DNA of 64,000 nt from Nocardioides sp. URHA0020 (GTDB taxonomy: Bacteria > Actinomycetota > Actinomycetes > Propionibacteriales > Nocardioidaceae). The notes beneath the pieces are model-generated. The model was not told the DNA's origin and did no database searches. It was given only the letters and a program-made list of their open reading frames with translations. Position 1 is the stretch's first letter. The number at the start of each line of letters is the position of its first letter. This document shows positions 21,056 to 30,801 of this stretch, piece by piece. Position numbers and translations under genes: made by a program. The stretch spans positions 124,001 through 188,000 of the forward strand of contig NZ_JIAR01000033.1 in assembly GCF_000620705.1 (NCBI RefSeq). Direction: 5' to 3'.

Positions 21056-22903
21056 ATGACGGAGCCCGACGAGTTCGACCAGTTCTACAAGGACGTCCGC
21101 ACGCGCCTGCTGCTGCTGACGTACTGCCTCACTGGCGACCTTCCGTCCTCCCGCGCGGCGGTGCGCGACGCCTTCGTCGTCGCCTGGCACCACTGGCGGA
21201 AGGTCTCCCGCGTCGAGGACCCGGAGGCCTGGGTGCGCGAGCACGCGTGCCGGCACGCCGTACGCCGGCACACGACGAAGCTCTGGCACCGCGAGAAGCA
21301 CCTGGACGCCGAGGTCAAGGCCACCCTGGACGCGCTCGGCCGGCTGTCGATGACCCAGCGCCGGGTGCTGCTGGTCGCCGAGCTGACCAGCAGCTCGCTG
21401 GCCGCCATGGCCCGCGAGGTGGGGCTGCAGCGGACCGAGGCCGAGCGCGAGCTGCAGACCGCGATGGCGACCTTCTCGCTGCAGCGCGAGATCCCGACGA
21501 CCGACGTGCGCCGGGCTCTCGAGGCGGTCCGCGGGCACGTCGAGAGCAACCCCTGGCCCCGCCCGACGATCATCCGCCGCGCCGGCGCCACCCGGCGTCG
21601 TACCCACACCGTCATCGGGGTCCTCGCGACCGCCGCCGCGCTCGTCATCACCGGCACGCTGGTGACCGATGCCGACGGCGTCCGCCCGACGCTGGCGGGC
21701 GAGCGGATCGAGGCCGAGCAGCCGTCCGGCCCGGCGGCCCCCCAGGTCGTCGGCCTCCCCGAGGACGCGCTGCTCTCGGCCGGCACCGTCTCGGAGGTCC
21801 TGCCCGCGGGCGGCGCCTGGACCGCGGCCCGCACCGACGACAACTCCTCCGGCACCGGACTGGTCGTGCGCTGCCAGAGCAGCCGGTACGCCGTCCCCAG
21901 CGGGCGCCCGGACAACGCCCTGGTGCGCGTCTTCGACCCCCAGCCGGGCAAGCGGACGGGCAGGACCGTCCCCACGTTCGCGCAGACCGCCGAGGCGGCC
22001 CGCAACGAGCGCGCCTCGCACCGCGGCTTCACCACCGAGGTCGGCTGGTTCGCCGGCTGCAACGACGACCGCACCCAGCTGCTCACGACGTACGACGTGT
22101 CGGGGGTCGGTGACGAGGCGATGCTCTTCTCGCTGCGCGACTGGACCAAGCCCGACACCGAGATCATCGCCGGCGTCGCCCGCACCGGCAGCTTCACGAC
22201 CACGACCGTGCACACCGCCAGCACCAAGGGCGCGCGGACGGCGTCCAGCGTCCAGGTGCTGGCCGACGCCGTCGACCAGCTCTGCGCGCTCCCCGAGGGC
22301 GGCACCTGCTCGACCGACCCGACGCCGCGCGCGACCACGCCGGTCCCGGTCGCGCAGGCACCCGCCATGCTCGACGCGGTCGACCTGCCGCCCGCCGACA
22401 ACGTCGACCGGCCGTGGGTCGGCACCGAGCCGCGCCGCGCGCTCGCGAACGCGGCTGCGACGCACTGCGACGACACCTCCTTCACGGCCCCGGTGACCAA
22501 CAACCTGACGCGGACGTTCCTGGTGCCCGAGGCCAAGCTGCCCGACGAGTTCGGGCTGACGGAGTCGGTCGGCACCCTGCCCAGCAAGCGGGCCAAGGCC
22601 TTCGTGGCCGCCGTGCGCACCAAGATGGCGCGGTGCTCCTCGAAGCAGATGGGCACCAAGGTGATCCGCCTGCGCAACGCCAGCCCGGGTGACACCGACC
22701 TGACCGTGTGGCGGGTCACGACCGAGGTCACCGACAAGCGGACCCTCAACTTCCTGATGGGGATCGTGCGCGACGGCACGGCCGTGGCCCAGGTCGGGTT
22801 CGTGCCGGTGAAGGACTACACGATCAGCACCGGCGCCTTCGAGGAGCTCGTGCAGCGCGCCCTCGCCCGCGTCGGGGAGATGCCCGCACCCGCCGTGCGC
22901 TGA
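21056..22903 (+). CDS. ECF-type sigma-like protein fused to a membrane helix and a large extracytoplasmic domain
   Basis: The 615-aa product starts with a sigma-70 region 2/4-like half: EFDQFYKDVRTRLLLLTYCLTGDL, AVRDAFVVAWHHW, EDPEAWVREHACRHAVRRH (region 2), then LGRLSMTQRRVLLVAELTSSSLAAMAREVGLQRTEAERELQTAM (region 4 helix-turn-helix), ending about residue 155. A basic stretch and one membrane helix (VIGVLATAAALVITGTLV, about 186-204) follow, then about 410 extracytoplasmic residues that look like two related halves (about 235-410 and 440-610), each with paired cysteines and resembling PknH-type sensor domains. Region 2 is weakly conserved, so DNA recognition needs proof. A -10-like TACCGT lies at 21040-21045, ten bases before the ATG, so the mRNA may be nearly leaderless. 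Confidence 0.72.
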   Translation: MTEPDEFDQFYKDVRTRLLLLTYCLTGDLPSSRAAVRDAFVVAWHHWRKVSRVEDPEAWVREHACRHAVRRHTTKLWHREKHLDAEVKATLDALGRLSMTQRRVLLVAELTSSSLAAMAREVGLQRTEAERELQTAMATFSLQREIPTTDVRRALEAVRGHVESNPWPRPTIIRRAGATRRRTHTVIGVLATAAALVITGTLVTDADGVRPTLAGERIEAEQPSGPAAPQVVGLPEDALLSAGTVSEVLPAGGAWTAARTDDNSSGTGLVVRCQSSRYAVPSGRPDNALVRVFDPQPGKRTGRTVPTFAQTAEAARNERASHRGFTTEVGWFAGCNDDRTQLLTTYDVSGVGDEAMLFSLRDWTKPDTEIIAGVARTGSFTTTTVHTASTKGARTASSVQVLADAVDQLCALPEGGTCSTDPTPRATTPVPVAQAPAMLDAVDLPPADNVDRPWVGTEPRRALANAAATHCDDTSFTAPVTNNLTRTFLVPEAKLPDEFGLTESVGTLPSKRAKAFVAAVRTKMARCSSKQMGTKVIRLRNASPGDTDLTVWRVTTEVTDKRTLNFLMGIVRDGTAVAQVGFVPVKDYTISTGAFEELVQRALARVGEMPAPAVR

Positions 22904-23006
22904 GCCTCACGAACTTTCTCCGTCCCGCGTGCAACCGTGGGTCCCGCTCGGGCGTATCCCTCACGATCAGCAACCCTGCTGACCTGACGAGACGGGACCA
23001 GAGTCG

Positions 23007-23501
23007 ATGGACGAACGCGAGTTCGACGACTTCTACAGTGCGTCGTTCCAGCGGATCACCGGCCAGGTCTACGCCATGATCGGCAGCCGCGACGAGGCCC
23101 AGGAGTGCGTCCAGGAGGCGTTCGTCCGCGCCTGGGCGCACCGCCGCAGGCTGGACCGGGCCGAGCATCCCGAGGCCTGGGTGCGGACGACGGCGTACCG
23201 CCTGGCCGTGAGCCGCTGGCGGCGCACCGTGCGCGGCCGCAGACCGGCCGACCGGGCCGTCGGTCCGGCGTACGAGAGCGCGGCGCCCAGCGAGGCCCAC
23301 GTGGCCCTGGTGGCGGCGCTCAAGCTGCTCCCCGAGGCGCAGCGCCAGGCCCTGGTGCTCCACCACATCGCCGACCTGCCCGTGCACGACGTCGCCCGCG
23401 AGGTCGGCGTCCCCGAAGGCACCATCAAGGCCCGGCTCAGCCGGGGACGTACGGCGCTGGCGGCCCTGCTCGCCGACGAGGAAGGACTGCGTCATGCCTG
23501 A
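23007..23501 (+). CDS. SigE-family ECF RNA polymerase sigma factor
   Basis: The 164-aa protein is a complete two-domain ECF sigma factor. Region 2 is FDDFYSASFQRITGQVYAMIGSRDEAQECVQEAFVRAWAHRRRL with HPEAWVRTTAYRLAVSRWRR. Region 4 is LPEAQRQALVLHHIADLPVHDVAREVGVPEGTIKARLSRGRTALAALL with a clear helix-turn-helix. It would direct RNA polymerase to stress or envelope promoters. Its last codons overlap the next gene by eight bases, the usual arrangement for a sigma factor and its membrane-bound controller. It follows the membrane-fused sigma-like gene by about 100 bases, and the two resemble each other at the N-terminus (EFDxFY), so they may be paralogues. Confidence 0.92.
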   Translation: MDEREFDDFYSASFQRITGQVYAMIGSRDEAQECVQEAFVRAWAHRRRLDRAEHPEAWVRTTAYRLAVSRWRRTVRGRRPADRAVGPAYESAAPSEAHVALVAALKLLPEAQRQALVLHHIADLPVHDVAREVGVPEGTIKARLSRGRTALAALLADEEGLRHA

Positions 23502-24258
23502 CCCGATGGACGAGCTCGAGCACTTCACCACCCCAGGACTCACCATGGACGCCCTCCCCGCCGCCGAGGTACGCCGTCGCGGCACCCGGCTGCGCCGCCG
23601 CAACCACGCCCTCGCCGCGATCGGCGGGGTCGCCGCCGTGGCGATCATCGCGACGCCGCTGGCGATGGCCGCCGGCAACGGTCGCACCGACAGCACTCCC
23701 CCGCCGGCCACGCAGTCGCCGTCGCCCAGCGTCGCGTGGGTCCGGGAGATCCCGGCCGACTTCCCCCTCGCCGACGGCCTGCCGGGCACGACCCGCAGTG
23801 GCTTCGTCCGGAGCGACGCAGACGCCTGCCCGGGGCTCGGCTGGTCCCCGGACGGTCCCCCGGCCACGGTCGCCGTGTCGCAGGTCGTGCAGAAGGAGAC
23901 CGAGGGTGACTGGACCCGCACGCTCGCCGTGTACGCCGACGAGGAGTCCGCGACCCGGTCCCGGCTCGACCTGGCGGCCCGCGTCGCGCAGTGTGCGGCG
24001 ACGACGGACGGCAGGTCCCGCTCCACCGAGGACGTCGCCCGCGACGCCGGCTCGCTCGTGTACGTCGACCACGTCAGCGAAGCCGGCGACGCCTTCGTGC
24101 ACCGGGTCGTGCAGGTGGGCAACGCTCTCCTGCTCGACACGACGTACTCGATGGGCACCGGCGACCCGGCTGTCGTGGAGCAGGCCGCCGACCTGCTCGA
24201 GACGAAGTCGGCCCCGGTCGTCGACGCGATGTGCGTCTTCTCCGCCGACCCCTGCTGA
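23494..24258 (+). CDS. Membrane protein coupled to the ECF sigma factor, putative anti-sigma or sensor
   Basis: The product is 254 aa: an N-terminal cytoplasmic segment of about 38 residues containing TMDALPAAEVRRRGTRLRRRN, a membrane helix (HALAAIGGVAAVAIIATPLAMAA, about 38-60), a Ser/Pro linker and an extracytoplasmic domain of about 175 residues with three or four cysteines (DACPGLGW, VAQCAATT, CVFSADPC). The TMDALPAAEVRRRG stretch is common in proteins encoded after SigE-family sigma factors. No zinc anti-sigma motif (HxxxCxxC) is present, so anti-sigma activity is inferred only from the eight-base overlap with the sigma gene. The outer domain recalls the PknH-like sensor domain seen in the upstream fusion. 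Confidence 0.72.
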   Translation: MPDPMDELEHFTTPGLTMDALPAAEVRRRGTRLRRRNHALAAIGGVAAVAIIATPLAMAAGNGRTDSTPPPATQSPSPSVAWVREIPADFPLADGLPGTTRSGFVRSDADACPGLGWSPDGPPATVAVSQVVQKETEGDWTRTLAVYADEESATRSRLDLAARVAQCAATTDGRSRSTEDVARDAGSLVYVDHVSEAGDAFVHRVVQVGNALLLDTTYSMGTGDPAVVEQAADLLETKSAPVVDAMCVFSADPC

Positions 24259-24264
24259 AACACG

Positions 24265-24332
24265 AAACTCCCGCTTGGACGACGAAGCTTCATCGTCCAA
24301 GCGGGAGTTTTGTCGGCCGGCCGACAAAACTC
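24265..24332. repeat. Composite palindromic repeat, copy A; also a likely bidirectional terminator
   Basis: The element has two parts. First, arms 24265-24282 and 24293-24310 form a perfect 18-bp stem whose centre holds the smaller palindrome GAAGCTTC. Second, 24305-24332 is a perfect 28-bp palindrome centred on GGCCGGCC. It lies between convergent genes (sigma-coupled membrane gene and sucD) and ends with T-rich arms, so it can terminate both transcripts. The core GGACGAC-(A/G)-AAGCTTCATCGTCC and the GGCCGGCC palindrome recur at 55458-55547. Confidence 0.85.
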
Positions 24333-24350
24333 GCAGCCGGCGGCGGTGGA

Positions 24351-25247
24351 TCAGAGGCTCTTCAGGATCTCCCGCATCAGGGAGGCGGTCTCGGACGGCG
24401 TCTTGCCGACCTTGACCCCGGCGGCCTCGAGGGCCTCCTTCTTGCCCTGGGCCGTGCCCGCACCGTCGGAGACGATGGCGCCGGCGTGGCCCATGGTCTT
24501 GCCCTCGGGGGCGGTGAAGCCCGCGACGTAGCCGACGACCGGCTTGGTGACGTGCTCGCGGATGTAGGCAGCGGCCTTCTCCTCGGCGTCACCACCGATC
24601 TCGCCGATCATCACGATCGCCTTGGTCTCGGGGTCCGCCTCGAACGCCGCGAGGGCGTCGATGTGGGTGGTGCCGATGATCGGGTCGCCGCCGATGCCGA
24701 TGGCGGTCGAGAAGCCGTGGTCCTTCAGCTCGAACATCATCTGGTAGGTCAGCGTGCCCGACTTCGACACCAGGCCGATCGGGCCCTTGCCGGCGATGGT
24801 GGCCGGGGTGATGCCGGCCAGCGCCTCGCCCGGCGTGATGATGCCGGGGCAGTTCGGGCCGATGATGCGGGTGCTCCTGCCCTGGGCGTAGGCCCAGAAC
24901 TCGGCGCTGTCCTGCACCGGGACACCCTCGGTGATGATCACCAGCAGGCCGATCTCGGCGTCGATGGCCTCGATCACGGCGTCCTTGGTGAAGGCCGGCG
25001 GGACGAAGGCGACCGACACGTCGGCGCCGGTCTCGGCGATCGCCTCGGCGACCGAGGCGAAGACGGGCAGCTCGACGTCGTTGCCGTCGGCGTCCTGGTG
25101 GGTCACCGTGGTGCCGGCCTTGCGGGCGTTCACGCCACCGACGACGTTGGTGCCGGCCCGCAGCATCAGGCGGGTGTGCTTGGTGCCCTCACCGCCGGTG
25201 ATGCCCTGGACGATGACCTTGGAGTCCTTGTTCAAGAAGATCGACAT
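24351..25247 (-). CDS. sucD: Succinyl-CoA ligase, alpha subunit
   Basis: With SucC it converts succinyl-CoA to succinate with formation of ATP or GTP in the TCA cycle. The 298-aa protein has the CoA-binding Rossmann domain ([25 protein letters not shown]), [20 protein letters not shown] and the active-site phosphohistidine region [22 protein letters not shown] near residue 253. ATG 25247 is two bases after the sucC stop, so the pair is one operon. Copy A of the palindromic repeat lies just downstream as terminator. Confidence 0.96.
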   Translation of the reverse strand: MSIFLNKDSKVIVQGITGGEGTKHTRLMLRAGTNVVGGVNARKAGTTVTHQDADGNDVELPVFASVAEAIAETGADVSVAFVPPAFTKDAVIEAIDAEIGLLVIITEGVPVQDSAEFWAYAQGRSTRIIGPNCPGIITPGEALAGITPATIAGKGPIGLVSKSGTLTYQMMFELKDHGFSTAIGIGGDPIIGTTHIDALAAFEADPETKAIVMIGEIGGDAEEKAAAYIREHVTKPVVGYVAGFTAPEGKTMGHAGAIVSDGAGTAQGKKEALEAAGVKVGKTPSETASLMREILKSL

Positions 25248-25249
25248 GC

Positions 25250-26419
25250 TCAGACCCCTGCCTTGTTCGCGAGCTCGGCGGCCTTGTCGGCCGCGCCGTC
25301 CATGGTGTCCACCAGCGTCACCAGCGGGTGGTCGGCCTCCGCGAGGATGCGGCGACCCTCCTCCACGTTGTTGCCGTCGAGGCGTACGACGAGCGGCTTG
25401 CTCGCCTCGTCGCCGAGGATCTCGAGCGCGCCGACGATGCCGTTGGCGACCGCGTCGCAGGAGGTGATGCCGCCGAAGACGTTGACGAACACGCTCTTGA
25501 CCTGGGGGTCGTTGAGGATCACGTCGAGGCCGTCGGCCATCACCTGGGCGGACGCGCCGCCACCGATGTCGAGGAAGTTGGCGGGCTTGACCCCGCCGTG
25601 CGCCTCACCGGCGTACGCGACGACGTCGAGCGTCGACATGACCAGGCCGGCGCCGTTGCCGATGATGCCGACGGCACCGTCGAGCTTGACGTAGTTGAGG
25701 CCCTTCTCCTTGGCCTTCGCCTCGAGGGGGTCGGCCGCGGCCTTGTCCTCGAAGTCGGCGTGCTCGGGGTGACGGAACTCGGCGTTCTCGTCGAGCGAGA
25801 CCTTGCCGTCGAGCGCCTCGAGCTTGTCGCCGGCGAGGCGGGCCAGCGGGTTCACCTCGACGAGGGTGGCGTCCTCCTCGACGAAGGTGGTCCACAGCGC
25901 GAGGACCGTCTGCACGGCCTGCTCGGTGAGCGCCTCGGGGAAGCCGACCTCCGCGACGATCTCGCGGGCCTTCGCCTCGTCGACGCCGGTGCCGGCGTCG
26001 ATCGCGATCTGCTTGACCGCATCGGGGTTGGTCTTCGCGACCTCCTCGATCTCGACACCGCCCTCGACGCTGGCGATGCAGAGGTAGGACCGGTTGGACC
26101 GGTCGAGCAGGAAGGAGAAGTAGTACTCCTCCTCGATGCTCGCGGCCGGGGCGATCAGGACCCGGTTGACCGTGAGGCCCTTGATCTCCATCCCGAGGAT
26201 CGCGGTGGCGTGTGCCTCGGCCTCGTCCGGCGTCTTGGCGAGCTTGACGCCACCGGCCTTGCCGCGGCCGCCGGCCTTCACCTGCGCCTTGACCACGCAG
26301 ACGCCGAGCTGCTCAGCGGCGGCTCGGGCCTCGGCGGGCGTGTTGGCGACGATGCCGGGGGTGCCCGGGACGCCGTGCTTGGCGAAGAGCTCCTTCGCCT
26401 GGAATTCCATCAGATCCAC
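25250..26419 (-). CDS. sucC: Succinyl-CoA ligase, beta subunit
   Basis: The 389-aa subunit contributes the ATP-grasp nucleotide site and most of the succinate-binding surface. It begins [18 protein letters not shown], shows [25 protein letters not shown] and [15 protein letters not shown], and ends with [11 protein letters not shown] and a C-terminal helix. The GTG at 26419 gives the family-typical MDLMEF start; ATG 26410 is possible. The start region contains the tandem GTGGATCT-GTGGATCT. It leads the sucC-sucD operon. Confidence 0.96.
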   Translation of the reverse strand: MDLMEFQAKELFAKHGVPGTPGIVANTPAEARAAAEQLGVCVVKAQVKAGGRGKAGGVKLAKTPDEAEAHATAILGMEIKGLTVNRVLIAPAASIEEEYYFSFLLDRSNRSYLCIASVEGGVEIEEVAKTNPDAVKQIAIDAGTGVDEAKAREIVAEVGFPEALTEQAVQTVLALWTTFVEEDATLVEVNPLARLAGDKLEALDGKVSLDENAEFRHPEHADFEDKAAADPLEAKAKEKGLNYVKLDGAVGIIGNGAGLVMSTLDVVAYAGEAHGGVKPANFLDIGGGASAQVMADGLDVILNDPQVKSVFVNVFGGITSCDAVANGIVGALEILGDEASKPLVVRLDGNNVEEGRRILAEADHPLVTLVDTMDGAADKAAELANKAGV

Positions 26420-26564
26420 AGATCCACCATGTCTCTAGTCGGAGCGGGCAGGCGCGCGAGACGCCCGCCACACGCTCAGGGGTGTCCTTGGCACCTTAGA
26501 CTGGCCCGGCGGCGTACGACGAGCCGCAGTGACGTGACGTGGGGCACGGCCCCGGCCCGCCGAC

Positions 26565-26981
<417 letters not shown>

Positions 26982-27217
26982 GCCGCGAGGCTATCCGAGG
27001 CGTGAGCCGCGCCACGTGGCCCGCACGACAGTAAAATCTCGGCGCGCGTGGTTTCACGCCTGTCCGAAGGGCCGATGTCACTTCTGGAGGCAGACGTGAG
27101 AGGCTCGAGCCGACGAAATTCGTCCACAAGTTTGGGGCGTTCGTTTCGCCACGCCGTGATCAGTCCGTTACAGTCGGGCCTCGCCGTCTGAACCCCGAGC
27201 AGCGGAGAAGTAAACGT
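26982..27217 (+). other. 236-bp intergenic leader of the M23 peptidase gene
   Basis: This is the longest non-coding stretch. It holds TAAAAT at 27032-27037 (a good -10 without a clear -35), a short inverted repeat GACGAA-A-TTCGTC at 27112-27124, a second -10-like TTACAGT near 27167, and GGAGAAG before the ATG. Such a long leader is usual for cell-wall hydrolase genes. I looked for the c-di-AMP (ydaO) riboswitch blocks often found there and did not find them. Confidence 0.4.
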
Positions 27218-28258
27218 ATGGGTAACCACCGAGCGGTACGACGCGGTCCCGACCGCCGTCCCTCGGATCTCGCGACCCCGGTCGCAGGCAAGCGTCGTGC
27301 CGAGAAGGTCGACCGCAGGTCCGCTCAGCCCGCCGCCGCTCCCCCGGCGCTCGACTTCCGCGCCGACGAGGACACCCAGGTCCTCCCGGTCACGGTCTCC
27401 GTCCCCCGCGAGCTCGCTGAGCGGCCGGTCGTCTACCAGACCTCCCGCATCGGTGGAGTCCGCGCGTCCCACACCCCGCGCACCGGCCCGTCCAAGCCGG
27501 GTGCCCGTCGCAGCTCCTCCCGCGCGCCCCTCTTCCGCGGCCTTCCCGGCGTGCCCGTCCTGCTCGGTCTGGCCGCCCTGGCGATCTCAGCCGGTGGTGC
27601 CGTGACCGCCAACGGCGGCTTCAACAGCGAGGACGCCCCCCGCTTCAGCCAGGCCAGCGCCCTCAGCGGCGCCAGCAGCGTCGGCTCGGTCAGCCTCCTG
27701 GACCGCAGCACGGTCAGCCGCGACTCGCGCCGCGACGCGCTCTCGGACGCCGCGAAGGACAAGCTCCAGGACGAGGCCGAGGCCCAGAACAAGGCACGTG
27801 ACGCCGCGCTGGCCAAGTTCGCCAAGCAGGCCGAGCAGCAGGCCGCCAAGCTCAAGCTCAACCAGTGGACCCTGCCGGTCGAGGGCTACCACCTGACCGC
27901 TCGCTTCGGCGACTCCAGCGGCCTGTGGGCGCACTTGCACACGGGTCTGGACTTCGCGGCGCCCAGCGGCACCACGATCCACGCCGTCGCCAACGGGGTC
28001 GTGACCTCGACCGGGTACGACGGCTCCTACGGCAACAAGACCGTCGTGACCCTCGAGGACGGCACCGAGCTCTGGTACTGCCACCAGACCTCCTACGCCG
28101 TCACCGTGGGCCAGGAGGTCCACGCCGGCGACGCGATCGGCTTCGTCGGCTCGACCGGCAACGTGACCGGCCCCCACCTGCACCTCGAGGTGCGCCCCGG
28201 CGGCGGCGACCCGGTCGACCCGTACGCCGCGCTCGTGGTCCACGGCCTGCAGCCCTAG
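27218..28258 (+). CDS. M23 family (LytM-like) peptidoglycan endopeptidase, membrane-anchored
   Basis: The 346-aa product would cleave peptide bridges in peptidoglycan. A basic, Pro-rich cytoplasmic N-terminus of about 105 residues is followed by a hydrophobic anchor (VPVLLGLAALAISAGGAV, about 112-130), a charged coiled-coil (about 165-210, KDKLQDEAEAQNKARDAALAKFAKQAEQQ) and the M23 domain (about 215-340). Zinc ligands are seen in HLHTGLDFAAP and HLHLEV; the ELWYCHQTSY segment has Cys where many members have Ala or Ser. The ATG 27218 follows GGAGAAG. The gene order next to pcrA is common in actinobacteria. Confidence 0.9.
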   Translation: MGNHRAVRRGPDRRPSDLATPVAGKRRAEKVDRRSAQPAAAPPALDFRADEDTQVLPVTVSVPRELAERPVVYQTSRIGGVRASHTPRTGPSKPGARRSSSRAPLFRGLPGVPVLLGLAALAISAGGAVTANGGFNSEDAPRFSQASALSGASSVGSVSLLDRSTVSRDSRRDALSDAAKDKLQDEAEAQNKARDAALAKFAKQAEQQAAKLKLNQWTLPVEGYHLTARFGDSSGLWAHLHTGLDFAAPSGTTIHAVANGVVTSTGYDGSYGNKTVVTLEDGTELWYCHQTSYAVTVGQEVHAGDAIGFVGSTGNVTGPHLHLEVRPGGGDPVDPYAALVVHGLQP

Positions 28259-28324
28259 CAAGCAGGCTGCCTCTCGCGGCACCGGCTCTCGACCGCCATC
28301 ACCGGGTCCGGCCGCGCGTCGCCG

Positions 28325-30745
28325 CTACAGCTTCTCGACGGGCGCGTAGCGGAGCAGCAGGCGCTTGACGCCGTCGGAGCCGAAGTCGATCGAGGCGACG
28401 GTCTTGTCGGCCACGCCCTCGAGCGAGACGACCGTGCCGAGGCCGAACGAGTCGTGCAGGACCCGGTCGCCCGGGTCGAGGCTCGGGATCTCGCGGGCGG
28501 GCTTGGCGCGCGCGGCCGCGTCGGCGCGGACGGCGGCGGCCGAGAAATTGCGGCGTCCGGCGGCGGTCGGAGCGCCGATCCGGGCGCCGGCGCCGCCGCT
28601 GAGGTCGGGGCGAGACCACTGCGTCTGCGCGGCCTCGGTGCGCCGCCAGTCGACGAGGTCGACCGGCAGCTCGTCGAGGAAGCGCGAGCCGGGGTTGTGC
28701 GAGGGGGCGCCCCAGGCGGAGCGGACCACCGCGCGCGAGATGTACAGGCGCGAGCGGGCGCGGGTCACGCCGACGTACGCCAGGCGCCGCTCCTCCTCGA
28801 GCTCGGTCTGGTCCCCGAGCGCGCGCGAGTGCGGGAAGACGCCGTCCTCGAGCCCGGTGAGGAAGACGGCCGGGAACTCCAGCCCCTTGGCGGTGTGCAG
28901 CGTCATCAATGTGACCACGCCCTGGTCGTCCGGGTCGTCGTCGGGGATCTGGTCGGTGTCGGCGACCAGCGCGACCCGCTCGAGGAAGTCACCGAGACCC
29001 GGGGCGACGATCCCGGCCTCGACGTCGGTGGGGTCGGCCGACGGGCCGGCCAGGGGGTCCTCGGCGAACTCCCGGGCGACGGCGACCAGCTCGGCCAGGT
29101 TCTCCAGCCGGGTCTCGTCCTGCGGGTCGTCGCTCTCCTCGAGCCAGGTCAGGTAGCCCGACCGCGCGAGCACGCTCTCGAGCACGACGTCGGCGCGCTC
29201 CCCCGCGTCGACCATCGACTGGAGCTCCTCGACCATCGCCACGAAGCCCTGGATCATCGTCAGCGAGCGGGTCGCGAGCCCGGGCGCCTCGTCGGCCCGG
29301 CGCAGCGCCTCCCAGAAGGTGGTCCGGTCCCGGTCGGCCAGCGCCTGCACGCAGGCGACCGCCCGGTCGCCGATGCCGCGCTTGGGGGTGTTGAGGATGC
29401 GCCGCAGCGACACCTGGTCGGCCGGGTTGACCAGCATCCGCAGGTAGGCCAGCGCGTCGCGCACCTCGCGGCGCTCGTAGAAGCGCACCCCACCGACCAC
29501 CTTGTAGGGCTGGCCGGTGCGGATGAACACCTCCTCGAAGACCCGCGACTGTGCGTTCGTCCGGTAGAAGACCGCCATGTCGCCGGGTCGCAGGTCGCCC
29601 TCGTCGGTGAGCTTGTCGATCTCCTCGGAGACGAACCTGGCCTCGTCGCGCTCGTCGTCGGCGACGTACCCGACGATCCGCTCGCCGTCGCCGGCCTCGG
29701 ACCACAGCCGCTTCTCCTTGCGACCCTTGTTGTGGCCGATCACCGCGTTGGCGGCGTTGAGGATCGTCTGGGTGGAGCGGTAGTTCTGCTCCAGCAGGAT
29801 CGAGGTCGCGTTCGGGAAGTCCTGCTCGAAGTCGAGGATGTTGCGGATGTTGGCGCCCCGGAAGGCGTAGATCGACTGGTCGGCGTCACCCACGACCATC
29901 AGCTCGGCCGGCTCGACCCGCTCGGCACCGTCGCGGTCCGCCCCGGTGTCCTCCATCGGGTCGGCGCAGAGCTGGTGGATCAGCGCGTACTGCGCGTGGT
30001 TGGTGTCCTGGTACTCGTCGACGAGCACGTGGCGGAACCGCCGCCGGTAGGTCTCGCGGACCTCGGGGAAGGTCTGCAGCAGGTGGACGGTGCCCATGAT
30101 GAGGTCGTCGAAGTCGAGGGCGTTGGCCTCGCGCAGGCGGCGCTGGTACGTCGTGTAGACCGCGGCGTACGTCTCCTCGAGGCTGTTGTGCGCGTCCTTG
30201 GTCGCGTCCTCGGGGTCCCGCAGCTCGTTCTTCTGGTTCGAGACCCAGTGCAGCATCGCGCCGGGCTGGAAGCGCTTCGGGTCGAGGTCCAGGTCGTTGC
30301 AGACCAGGGTCATCAGCCGCTTCTGGTCGGCGGCGTCGTAGATCGAGAAGTTCGACTTGTAGCCGAGCTTGTCGGACTCCTTGCGCAGGATGCGCACGCA
30401 CGCGGAGTGGAACGTCGAGACCCACATGATCCGGGCGCGCTTGCCGACCAGCTCCTCGACGCGCTCCTTCATCTCGGCCGCAGCCTTGTTGGTGAAGGTG
30501 ATCGCGAGGATCGAGCCGGGGTGCGCCTTGCGCTCGGAGATCAGCCACGCGATCCGGCGGGTGAGCACCCGGGTCTTGCCGGAGCCGGCCCCGGCGACCA
30601 CGAGCAGCGGTGCGCCGTCGTGCATCACGGCGGCGCGCTGCGGCTCGTTGAGGCCCTCCAGCAGCTGCTCGCGGCTCGGACCACGGCGCGGCGGGTCGGA
30701 GGGCGCGACGGACTCGAGGCCGGGGAGCGGGATCGACGTACTCAT
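28325..30745 (-). CDS. pcrA: ATP-dependent DNA helicase PcrA/UvrD
   Basis: This 806-aa superfamily 1A helicase unwinds DNA 3' to 5' in repair, and removes stalled complexes. Motifs in order: Q-motif LNEPQRAAV, Walker A VVAGAGSGKTR (about 48-58), Ia ITFTNKAAAEMK, II VDEYQDTNHAQY, III GDADQSIYAFRGA, IV LEQNYRST, V TLHTAKGLEF and VI YVGVTRAR. The C-terminal ~60 residues (PSLDPGDRVLHDSFGLGTVVSLEG) are the Tudor-like domain that binds RNA polymerase in PcrA. The length is slightly above the ~720-780 aa typical. It ends 66 bases from the convergent M23 gene; the chemotaxis genes start on its other side. Confidence 0.95.
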   Translation of the reverse strand: MSTSIPLPGLESVAPSDPPRRGPSREQLLEGLNEPQRAAVMHDGAPLLVVAGAGSGKTRVLTRRIAWLISERKAHPGSILAITFTNKAAAEMKERVEELVGKRARIMWVSTFHSACVRILRKESDKLGYKSNFSIYDAADQKRLMTLVCNDLDLDPKRFQPGAMLHWVSNQKNELRDPEDATKDAHNSLEETYAAVYTTYQRRLREANALDFDDLIMGTVHLLQTFPEVRETYRRRFRHVLVDEYQDTNHAQYALIHQLCADPMEDTGADRDGAERVEPAELMVVGDADQSIYAFRGANIRNILDFEQDFPNATSILLEQNYRSTQTILNAANAVIGHNKGRKEKRLWSEAGDGERIVGYVADDERDEARFVSEEIDKLTDEGDLRPGDMAVFYRTNAQSRVFEEVFIRTGQPYKVVGGVRFYERREVRDALAYLRMLVNPADQVSLRRILNTPKRGIGDRAVACVQALADRDRTTFWEALRRADEAPGLATRSLTMIQGFVAMVEELQSMVDAGERADVVLESVLARSGYLTWLEESDDPQDETRLENLAELVAVAREFAEDPLAGPSADPTDVEAGIVAPGLGDFLERVALVADTDQIPDDDPDDQGVVTLMTLHTAKGLEFPAVFLTGLEDGVFPHSRALGDQTELEEERRLAYVGVTRARSRLYISRAVVRSAWGAPSHNPGSRFLDELPVDLVDWRRTEAAQTQWSRPDLSGGAGARIGAPTAAGRRNFSAAAVRADAAARAKPAREIPSLDPGDRVLHDSFGLGTVVSLEGVADKTVASIDFGSDGVKRLLLRYAPVEKL

Positions 30746-30801
30746 CTCCGGTCCAGCCTACGTGGCCGCACCCCCAGGGACCGCCCCGGTCACGGGGCCG
30801 C

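Noticed and set aside
26982..27217. c-di-AMP (ydaO) riboswitch before the M23 peptidase gene
   Set aside because: Such riboswitches are common before actinobacterial wall hydrolases, but none of the conserved blocks (for example CCCGTCAGCTAACCCGG-like) is present.
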